Below, one piece after another: positions 55,968-64,000 of a stretch of 64,000 bases of DNA. Within the stretch, counting starts at the first letter, position 1, and each line of letters opens with the position of its first letter. The notes beneath the pieces are model-generated. The model was not told the origin of the DNA. It did no database searches and was given only the letters and a program-made list of their open reading frames with translations. The stretch lies in the NCBI GenBank assembly GCA_038373885.1, contig JAWZYV010016967.1, positions 124,001 through 188,000 of the forward strand, given 5' to 3'. Source of the stretch: Cheiracanthium punctorium (taxonomy: Eukaryota > Arthropoda > Arachnida > Araneae > Cheiracanthiidae). The translations under genes were made by a program, and so were the position numbers.

Positions 55968-58010
55968 GAATGATCTTGAGGAAAATTTGAAAAATTAAAC
56001 AACAATTGATTCCGAAATACAAGAGATCTTTGCAAATGAAAAAAAAGCATTGGTCAAATGTATTAGGAAGACTGATTGAGATTACAAAATTTCTTGGCAG
56101 CCAGAATTTAGCCTTTCGAAGCTCATATGATGGACTGTACCAAAAAGACAACGGAAACGTCTTAAAATTAGTGGAATTGTTTGCAAAGTTTGACCCAATT
56201 ATGGAATTTCACGTAGATAGAGCATTACGACCTAAAGGTAGCAACAGTAAAGTTCATTATCTAAGCAAAGATAGTCAAAATGAAATGTTGTCAATTATTG
56301 GCAGTAGTATAAGAGAGAAAATCTTACTATCTCTTCGAAAATCCAAGTACTATTCTATATTTTGGACTATATACCTGATGTTATCAAAAATGAAGAGATG
56401 AGTGTCGTCATATGTTTTGTCGTCTGCAGTGATGGAGGGACTGAAATCAAGGAGCCTTTTTTAGGCTTTATTAAAATTGATGATTCTACAGGTAGCGGCC
56501 TATGTGAGACAGTAATCGAAATGTTGAAAATGTGAAACATTCCTCTGGATGACCTGAGAGGCCAGGGATGTAATAACGGGGCAAAATATGAAAGGGAAGA
56601 AAAATGTTCTTCAAAATAATATTCTAAAAATAAATCCTCGTGCTTTTTATGTTCCCTGTTCAGAGCTGCCAAGTCTCCGGCTTTTTCCGGGAGATTTCCC
56701 ACCACAATTTTTAGACAGTTTTATTTTACATTAAATATTTGGACTTATTTTAAGCATAAATTTGTAAGTAAAAATTTGTGGTGGGAAATCTCCCGAAAAA
56801 AGCCGGAGACGGCAGCTCTGCCTGTGCCGCTCATAGCTTAAATTTAATGATTAACGATGCAGCAAAGATGAATGCAGATACTGTTAGTTTTTTTTCGGCA
56901 ATTCAAGAATTATACAATTTATTTGCTTCTTCTCCTAAACGATGGACAGTTCTTTTGAAAAACATTTCCTGTTTAACATTGAAACCCCTCTCGAACGCTC
57001 GATGGGAAAGCAAAATTGAAACCATTCGACCTTTAAGATATCAACTAGGAGAAAGCTATGACGCTCTTTTTGAAATATCCGAAGGTGAATGCTTTTCAAA
57101 AGAAGTGCAACACGAAGCACGAAGTCTGTGCGCCAAAATCAAGGATTATAAATTTATTTGTTCCTTGACACTTTGGCACGATTTGCTTAACAGTATTAAT
57201 GCTGTCAGCAAACAATTGCAAGAAAAGAGTTTGAATGTCAGCACACTACCCTTACAGGCAATAAGTAACTTAAAATCATTCATTCAAGAACATAGAAGTG
57301 ACGTGAATTACAAAAATATTCTTGAGAAAGCCAAAGAACTTAGTGAAGAAGTGGATGGCGAGTCCCATTTTATTAAAACTGTTGAAGAAATCCGACGAAG
57401 GAAAAAGAAATGTCACTTCGATTACGAACATGCTGACGAATCCCCTCAATCTCCAGAAGATAAATTTAGGACAAATGTCTTTCTTAGAATTTTGGATACA
57501 GCTTGGGTATCATTAAATGAAAGATTTGACGCAATGAAAAATCACCGATAATTTTAGTTTCTTGTGTAATTTATCGGAAATCGATAATGCCGATTTGAAA
57601 ATAAAACGCAGTAATTTAGAAAAATTGTTACAATATGATTTAACTTCTGCGTTAAAGATTTTAACGCAGAAGAACTTTTTGACGAAATAGTAGCTTCCAA
57701 AGACATTTTTACAGCCGGTATGAAAGACCAATTCGATATTCTGAACTTAATTGTGTCAAATAAATTGTGCTTCCTGAATATAATATTGAGAATACTACTC
57801 AACATTCCTGTTAGTGTTGCTAGTAGCGAAAGATTATTCTCAAAATTAAAATTGATCAAGACATATTTACGGTCAAGTATATCTCAGGAAAGACTCATAA
57901 ATCTAGCTTTGATTGCTATTGAAAATGAAATCTATCAAGAGATAGATACAAAAGAAGTTATAGAAAAGTTTGTAAATATGAAATGCAGAAAAATTAATTT
58001 TTCCCGATAA
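55968..58010 (+). pseudogene. hAT transposase (ZMYM1/DUF4371 type), inactivated
   Basis: Three pieces can be read. The first, near 56006-56400, contains KKHWSNVLGRLIEITKFLGS and QNLAFRSS then NGNVLKLVELFAKFDP, the start of the DUF4371 RNase-H-like domain. It loses frame near 56350 and a stop occurs near 56533. The second, 56826-57551, begins AAHSLNLMINDAAK and includes the helical insertion. It loses frame near 57545. The third, 57720-58010, has NIPVSVASSERLFSKLKLIK, the hAT dimerisation domain. The N-terminal zinc finger is missing. A palindromic MITE (56660-56820) sits exactly between codons for VPC and AAHSLN. It is not functional. Family function: cut-and-paste transposition with 8-bp target duplication. 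Confidence 0.92.
56660..56820. mobile_element. Palindromic MITE inside the hAT transposase gene
   Basis: CAGAGCTGCCAAGTCTCCGG at the left and CCGGAGACGGCAGCTCTG at the right form arms of about 50 bp that also include GGGAGATTTCCCACCACAA. CCTGT occurs at 56655-56659 and 56821-56825 as a possible 5-bp duplication. Removing it rejoins a conserved hAT motif. Confidence 0.88.
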
Positions 58011-58066
58011 ATAAATTTGTTATTATTATTTCTTCAACAAATGCTTTTTTCAAAACTTATATCTCC

Positions 58067-58113
<47 letters not shown>

Positions 58114-58689
58114 CGAGGGGGAGGAAGGCGATTTTAGCATTTTTTTGCAGGCTGGCGCCGGATAACCTTGCGCCGGCGCTGAATATGTAATGATTGTAAT
58201 TTAAAAAAAAAGAAAGAAATAAAGAAAGGCTAAAGAGTTATTTTTTATTACTTGGGGTAGGATGGACCATGGTCCAATGTACCCCAACTCGAATGGACCG
58301 AGGTACCTCACATTCTTGAATTTCAAAAATATAGTAATATTTTTTTCTTTATCATAAAAACTAAACTAACTGTAAATAATTATTAAATCGATAAATTTAC
58401 CTAACATGTGGTTTCTTTAAAGGATTTGTGCAACTACTAGGGGCATTTGTTGATATTAAAATGAAATAAAATAAAATTGTATTTAAAAAAAAAAATGAGC
58501 CTTGTCCACCGTGCCAACGAGCCCCAACTCCTCCCAATTATCATTTAAGTATTCATTGCAATCTAAATTTGCCTTTAGTGGTTTTTTTTTAATTATTTAT
58601 TTTTTTATATATTGAATTTTAGGATAACGTAGAAAAATAACTAAGCGAATAAATATATAGCTAAAACAATCACGTGGAGCGTCTAACTT

Positions 58690-58960
58690 TCTATTTTACT
58701 TTCGGAAAGAGAGAAGCGAGACATCATACTTTTTCTCTGTCAGAAAGCGTCTTACCAAGGTCTGGTTTTGCGATTGGCTGATAACAACCTTCCTAGCTAC
58801 TGCGCATTACATCTACACGAGCCAGACTTATACCGTTATTTTAGATATGAGAAAGCCGTACCTTGAAGTGCTGCTATCTACCGCCAGCAAAGGGACTGAG
58901 AAGCTTCATGGTGACTTCGAAAGAGTTTTTCTGGGTAAACAACCTTTTTAACCGCGGTGA
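58690..58960 (+). promoter_or_regulatory. Possible promoter and first exon, unproven
   Basis: This stretch is less AT-rich than its flanks and contains GCGATTGGCTG (inverted CCAAT) and CGCATTAC. An ATG near 58909 (CTTCATGG) opens MVTSKEFFW and then meets GGTAAAC, a possible splice donor. No downstream exon was found, so this is only a candidate. Confidence 0.2.
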
Positions 58961-59439
58961 AGGACAGAAATGTCCGAGATTATTCTAATGCATAAAGTTG
59001 ACAAATACAACATGCGGGATTTTATTCATTGAAGCCGACTGTTTACATGCGAAAGGAATAAACATTTCCTTTTCACTTTCATTTTGATTTGGAAATAGAA
59101 ACTTCTTTCGGTGGATTGTGTGGGCGCGTCCAGTTATCTCTTTAGAAAATCGTAGAAAATTAGACAGCTAATGATTTATTAATTGAATTGTAAATGGGAT
59201 TAATTTTTCTAGAAATGATTTTATTTTAAGTAAATCACGTAATACAAAAATTAAGCAATTATTAAAAACTGAAATAATAATTACGATACTTTTCAATAAA
59301 AAAGTGCCTTAACCTTTCCGTTCTGAAATATTTTTAATTTCAAGCAGATTTCTGTCTTATACTGATTCACAGTGGAAATAGCTGAATGATCGCATTACAC
59401 GAGTACTACCTGCTTATGGGGGGGGGGGGGGTTATTGAA

Positions 59440-59750
59440 ATGCAACCCTTTCCCAATGCTGAAAAAAGGGCAGCCGTTGCCATCGCTCGACTTAACTACC
59501 AGCAACTACCAACGGCTGCCCTTTTTTCAGCAGATGTCAGTGCTGTTAAAAATAATTGTGACAATTTTTTTTTTTTTTTTTACGGTAAATGACGTCCTAA
59601 AAATTAAAGGATTCTCGTGGAGCTATGTCACCCGCAACTATTTTTTATAGAAATCCAATCTATTCTTCGTGACTGGCAACAGTCAAAACGTCATAGTTTG
59701 GTGCTCCCAGAGCGGGAACACTGCGCGTTAAAGAATTAAAGGGTTTTAAC
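59440..59750 (+). mobile_element. Foldback MITE, family A, heavily deleted copy
   Basis: GCAACCCTTTCCCAATGCTG to AGAGCGGGAACACTGCGCG. The left TTAA end is replaced by a G run and GTTATTGAAAT. The palindrome is reduced to CAGCAACTACCAACGGCTG, with nearly both inner arms lost. Confidence 0.82.
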
Positions 59751-59754
59751 GGGC

Positions 59755-59897
59755 ATTCATATTCGCGTTATATCTAGGGGAAACCGCCCAAAACTCCAGA
59801 CCGTTAGATCGACAGACGAGCGGTAAGTCATAACCCTGGACCATCGCACTTCAGCCATCTACCATGTTCACTGTCTTAACCACTCGGTCATGGTGGA
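59755..59897 (-). repeat. tRNA-derived SINE, family 1, minus strand
   Basis: On the minus strand it has TGACCGAGTGGTTAAGA (A box) and the body GATCTAACGGTCTGGAGTTTT, shared with 27411 and 35977. The B box is degraded (GGGTTATGACTTA). Confidence 0.75.
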
Positions 59898-61958
59898 TAG
59901 GGAATCGATTTGCAGAGCTGGGGGCCCCGGACAAAAGAATCAGTGCCCCCCTCTTACAAAAACTTTTTCTATACCCTACAAGGCAACTTCTATAACACAC
60001 CATATAAAAAAAGTGCGTTATAACAGCATAAAAATGATTATTTAATCACGATGCAAAGTGAGGTAAAATAGTTCGTTAATAATATTATTATGAAGGATAA
60101 AAATATTTCAGTTATATTAGTTAAATTTTAATCGTTAATTTTATTCCGAGTTTTTCAAGTAACATGTTCCACAATATTTTTGCATTTATTTTAATATCAT
60201 TTATGAGAGCTGGGATATAACTTCACTTCTCTCCACTTAGGAAGCTGTTTCCTTTTATTTGTTCCGATTGAAAATCAGCTGTATGCTTTTCTTCTCTATC
60301 AGCATACATTACTACACAAGCCACGCCTGAATGACAAGTTTGCATTGAATAATTGTCTGAGACTATACACCGTTTAGTTAAAAAAAAGGTGTGGCTATAA
60401 TATTATGGTTACGAAATATTAACCATTTACCATTATTCATGCGTCGGCCCTATTTGTTTTCGCTCTTTATTACGTTGGAAAGTGCATCATAATCCATGAG
60501 TGAGCCGTATTTGTCTTTTTATTTCCATAAAACCCTTCTTTGAAATTAAAACTAATGTTAAAATCGCTTGCCAAAAGTATTCTACAATCTTCGCCAGGCA
60601 TATTCTAACTGTGCTTCACTTTTATAATTAATATCGCCAAGCTGGATTCAGTTTTGGATTTATTTTTCTCGCCAAACTTGGCGATAAATCACCAAAAATG
60701 ACCAAAATTGTCGACTTTTCACAAAGCACTACCCATACGCCATCTGGCAAGCTTTTAGGCAGTGGCTTAGAAACACTTAAGTAACCTTTATTATGATGTT
60801 TGGATACTGATTCGGCGAATAAAACTCGCGTAGATAAAAACTGTGCTGTACTAATAAACAAATAAAAAATCTATCTAGCAGGATTTTTGATTGAGCATAC
60901 GTTATATCAGAATTATCAATCAAATCCCTTGAAACAAAAGAAGGGTGTAAAACCTGTCAGACGTCAAGCATTTCCTGTCGATTTATACACTGGAGTACTC
61001 TGACTGTTTCTTTCTTTTTTTAGAAAATTGCGCAAGTCTCCGTTGAGTCAATTGAGGGATAATTTCGGCAGACGTCACTCTCCCCCTGAATACATTTGCA
61101 TTTAAATGAGCCCCTTAAAAACGGGAAACTGTTCCCTCCTCCCACCGTAGATGTCTATTTCGCTGCAGATTGAGTCTGCATAGGGGCCGACTCTGTCCGT
61201 TTAGCGGGAGGCAGTGGAGTCCCGTGGCAAATTATCCTGTGTAACAGGGGCGCCGACTATATAGGTGGTCCGGGGCTCAAGTATACCGCCCCCCCCACAC
61301 ACACATACACACACCATTAAGTAAATCGCATGGGAGCGGAGCACCTAGAAAATTTTACGAAACAGTTTATATAATTTTATGGAAACAAAATCTATCGAAA
61401 ACTCAAAAGAAAAAAAAAAAAAAAGTTTTCTCGAGAAAAAGAATTACTTATGAAGTAATTGATTATTATGTTATGAGAAGCAGTAATAGACCAATTATTT
61501 AAACTCGAATAAAATCAACAATGAATGGAAGATGGAATAGTGAATATTAAATTTTTTTTTGTTTGTTTGTTTAGAAATACGAAATAATTCATTCCATTTG
61601 TATGTCGAAATGTTCCGTTTGTATGTCGTATGTTCCGGTGTATGCCGAAAAAAAAGAAATCTGTTTTTAGTCTTGGTACACAAATTGAAATAAACTAATG
61701 GCAATAGTAAGTTGTTTTTTTTTTTGGGGGGGGGGGGAATAGCAGGAAATAAATCATAATTAACCTTATTTAAGTTTAAACTATTGTGTAGCAGCTTAAG
61801 ATTTAAAGATTTTTGTACAAGTCATCATTAAAGTAAATTATTAATATAATTATTCTAAATATTAAATTTCACAATTTTTTTTTTCTTAAAAGTTTTCAGT
61901 AAACGAATAGTTTATTTAATATATAACCCTTTATTTAATCATTTCGGGAACTCAAGTA
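59898..61958. other. No gene; isolated repeat fragments
   Basis: The AACTTGGCGATAAATCACCA and CGCCAAGCTGG motif occurs near 60635-60715. A lone CAGGGGCGCCGACT terminus at 61247 has no partner. An A run lies at 61412-61424 and a G run at 61726-61737. Open frames here show no domains. Confidence 0.45.
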
Positions 61959-63460
61959 CACTCATGTCCATAAATTAAGGATAATGAAGTTCAGGCAAAG
62001 AAAGAGAAAGAAGCAAAAAAAATTTGACTTATTTGTAAAGTCTATTTATTAAACAAAAAGTAAAGAGCAAAAAAGATGCTATATGTTTGACATAATTAAT
62101 AAAAATTGCAAGTTTTACTCCCTTGACCAAATTTCAAAAAAGAACCTATTTACAAAAAACAGTATAACATGGTTAGGATGGTTAATACGGAGTATGTCTC
62201 CCGGACGATGCAATAGAGGCCTGACAACGCCTAGGCATGCTGAGTATCAAATAATCAATCTGATCTTGGGGAATATTACACCACTCATCAAGCAATGCAC
62301 TCCGAAGTTCCGGTAGACAGGTGGGAGGGGGTTGACGGGCTGCAATTCGTCGGCCAAGCATATCCCACACATGCTCTATTGGATTCAAGTCCGGTGAGTA
62401 TGCTGGCCAATGCATACGGGTGATATCCTCCGATTGAAGGCATTCGTCTACAATGTTTGCACGGTGAGGACGGGCGTTGTCATCCATAAACACAAATTCA
62501 GCACCCATGGCGCCCCGAAACAAACGTACATGTTGTTCCAGAATGACATCCCGATAGATGTGGCCTGTCATCGTTACACTCTGAACATGCAGGTCAGTTC
62601 TGGAACCAAGAATAATTCCTCCCCAAACGAGCCATCCTGCACCACCGTAACGGTGTCTTTCAATGGTGTTCTCTTGGTGGTAACGGGTACCTGGCGCTCT
62701 CCAGATGAATGTCCGGCGAGAATCAGACTCCAAACTAAACCTGGACTCGTCGGAAAACATCACACAAGACCACTGTTGCGGTGTCCACAATGCATGCTCT
62801 CTACTCCAGGTTAATCGCAGGCGACAGTGAGTTGCGGTAAGTGGAACACATCTGACAGGCCTACGAGCATATAGACCAATGTGCCCTAAGCGTCTGTACA
62901 CGGTCTGCCTTGAAACTGTCGTACCGGTAGCTGAAGAGAGCTGACGAGACAGGTCTGATGCTGTACTCCGTCTGTTTCTTTTGGCAGTAACTGCCAAATA
63001 GCGGTCCTCATTCGGCGTTGTAACTCGGGGGCGACCTGTGCTGTAACGTCTACTCACATTACCATCATCTTGGAATCGTTGCCAAAGCCTGGAGATGACA
63101 CTCTGGGCGATTCCAAGTTCCTCGGATACTTCCAGCTGGGTACGTCCACATTCCAGTCGTCCGATAATTCTGCCACATAAAACATCATCCAAATGCCTCC
63201 TTTGTGCCATAACTATGCGGTTTTTGCACTGAAAGGCTTTCACAGCGCTTGTGAACAATTTTACTTCTTTGCCACCATTCCTTATATACTCCTCTCTTAC
63301 ACTCTCGTCATTGTGACGTACCATCCACGCCATCTGGTGGTTTCCTGTAATTTGCATATTCTTCTTCAAGATGTGTGTAATCATTCCACAGGTGAAAGTT
63401 TTATTTTAGAGATCAATTTCTGTGTGATTCTGAATTATCCTTAATTTATGGATATGAGTG
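61959..63460 (-). mobile_element. Complete Tc1-like transposon
   Basis: TA occurs at 61957-61958 and 63461-63462. Inverted ends CACTCATGTCCATAAATTAA and, inverted, CACTCATATCCATAAATTAA continue as GGATAAT; only one mismatch is seen in about 27 bp. It encloses one intact transposase gene (62182-63210). At 1,502 bp it is a typical full-length Tc1 size. Confidence 0.97.
62182..63210 (-). CDS. Tc1-like transposase, intact, DD34E
   Basis: 342 residues from MAQRRHLDD. The frame is open further upstream to an ATG at 63384, but the inner ATG gives the usual 340-residue length and a start next to the first helix. Residues about 1-110 form paired helix-turn-helix domains separated by the GRPR motif at 59-62, which contacts the transposon ends. 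The catalytic acids are D154 (FSDES), D244 (MDDNARPH) and E279 (SPDLNPIEH), with exactly 34 residues between the last two. The enzyme cuts and pastes the element into TA sites in the nucleus. No stop, frameshift or missing catalytic residue is seen, and the terminal repeats are nearly identical, which suggests recent activity. The gene is the only apparently functional transposase in the window. Confidence 0.97.
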   Translation of the reverse strand: MAQRRHLDDVLCGRIIGRLECGRTQLEVSEELGIAQSVISRLWQRFQDDGNVSRRYSTGRPRVTTPNEDRYLAVTAKRNRRSTASDLSRQLSSATGTTVSRQTVYRRLGHIGLYARRPVRCVPLTATHCRLRLTWSREHALWTPQQWSCVMFSDESRFSLESDSRRTFIWRAPGTRYHQENTIERHRYGGAGWLVWGGIILGSRTDLHVQSVTMTGHIYRDVILEQHVRLFRGAMGAEFVFMDDNARPHRANIVDECLQSEDITRMHWPAYSPDLNPIEHVWDMLGRRIAARQPPPTCLPELRSALLDEWCNIPQDQIDYLILSMPRRCQASIASSGRHTPY

Positions 63461-63462
63461 TA

Positions 63463-63844
63463 ATTTTAATGATAAATGAAATAGGCCTATACATTTAATT
63501 ACTATAAGAAAAATGTAACAGAATCACAGCCTTTATACATCAATTCTCAATTTGAACGCAACCCCTTAAAATCGTCTAATAAAAATAAATGCAATTTGCA
63601 GTATCTTCGGACTTTATCGTAGAAAGTTCGTGAAAATTGAAACAAAGTAATGAATAGGTTTTCTACCGTTTAACGTATCAAAAATAGGATGTTGTCATTG
63701 AAAAACAAACAAACAAACAAAAACTCTAAATTGATGAAACAAAACATTTAGTGTAAAACAAATTATTAAAGTAATACACTATTCGTGAATGACTGAAATC
63801 GTAATTTTGCTGCACGAACGACGTTAAGTAAAGGGAAGTATACT
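63463..63844. other. No gene recognised
   Basis: Non-coding AT-rich sequence with an (AAAC)n stretch near 63702-63723. Confidence 0.5.
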
Positions 63845-64000
63845 AGAGATGAGACGGGTTCAGCCCGAATCCCGACAGCCCATTGGGTTCGGGCCTCGGG
63901 CTCGTGAAAAATTTCTCCTTTATTGAACATACTACTTGAAATAGATTTTAAGTGATTCATGAGGAAAATAAAAGTACTTAAAATAAATAAAGAAAGGAAG
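63845..64000. mobile_element. GAGCCCG-rich hAT element, left part, cut by window end
   Basis: It begins TAGAGATGAGACGGGTTCAG and matches 53301-53480 and the sequence past 53666, including TTTCTCCTTTATTGAACATA and ATTCATGAGGAAAATAAAAG. It has no insertion where 53481-53666 sits in the other copy. Confidence 0.9.

Larger units (their letters stand above)
55565..58181 (+). mobile_element. Complete-length hAT element (ZMYM1-type), perfect 8-bp duplication
   Basis: Ends CAGGGCCGGCG and CGCCGGCGCTG are inverted at 10 of 11. AATATGTA occurs at 55557-55564 and 58182-58189. It contains a broken transposase gene (55968-58010), a poly-A run at 58071-58110, and degenerate G-run MITE pieces at about 55757-55960 (GCCGTATCCAAGGGG, CAGGGCCGTACCCAG). 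Confidence 0.93.
54365..58535 (-). mobile_element. pogo/jerky-like element, split by a hAT element
   Basis: GGGGAGTTGGGGGCACAGTGG at the left (with the first base dropped, 20 bp) pairs inverted with CCACCGTGCC...GCCCCAACTCCTCC at the right, with a small indel. Inner ACCTTGATCCACC/GATGGACC..GGTACCTC repeats occur at both sides. Without the inserted 2.6 kb it would be about 1.55 kb. The coding remnant at 54883-55323 lies inside. Confidence 0.55.

Noticed and set aside
61247..61320. CAGGGGCGCCGACT as a hAT left end
   Set aside because: No inverted partner or 8-bp duplication found to either side.

Overview
This is a eukaryotic, AT-rich, intron-bearing and extremely transposon-dense stretch of an animal genome. 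A gustatory-receptor-family chemoreceptor gene and the mix of hAT, Tc1/mariner, pogo, piggyBac-like, Harbinger-like, Helitron and tRNA-SINE elements point to an arthropod. A chelicerate such as a spider seems plausible, but that is inference. No prokaryotic features, CRISPR arrays, rRNA genes or genuine tRNA genes were seen.

Region 1 (1-~13,400): the 3' half of a plus-strand SLC30A6-like zinc transporter (ZnT6). Four exons (940-1042, 2942-3058, 5229-5333, 9095-9577) have matching AG/GT borders and a stop codon. The upstream exons lie outside the window. Its introns hold Helitron-type minisatellite, pogo-like and hAT-like insertions. Region 2 (~14,000-28,000): no recognised gene. It holds short non-autonomous elements: MITEs with inverted ends and target-site duplications, a Tigger-like derivative, a piggyBac-like element, a Helitron, SINEs, a perfect 29-bp hairpin and a TA microsatellite.

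Region 3 (28,256-37,191): two neighbouring nests of transposons. One is a multi-layer hAT nest. The other is a 4.6-kb hAT shell with a perfect 8-bp target duplication that has collected at least five further insertions. Region 4 (38,000-41,210): a repeat nest followed by an intact, single-exon, minus-strand gustatory-receptor-like gene (397 aa). Region 5 (44,456-51,328): four copies of a TTAA-flanked foldback MITE. One is split by a 2.76-kb hAT element with GAGAC-rich ends. Between the copies lie a decayed BEL/Pao retrotransposon fragment and a deleted mariner.

Region 6 (53,300-58,540): two nested assemblies. A Tigger-type MITE sits inside a hAT element, and a ZMYM1-type hAT, itself cut by a palindromic MITE, sits inside a pogo/jerky-like element. 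Region 7 (61,959-63,460): a structurally complete Tc1-like transposon with an intact 342-residue DD34E transposase, the only apparently functional element here. The end of the window carries a second copy of the GAGCCCG-rich hAT family.

The only convincing host genes are the ZnT6 homologue and the gustatory receptor. I found no evidence for a coherent new biological system. The notable content is nested transposition history that can be read directly from target duplications, a foldback MITE family caught in stages of arm loss, and an unusual chemoreceptor 3' end.
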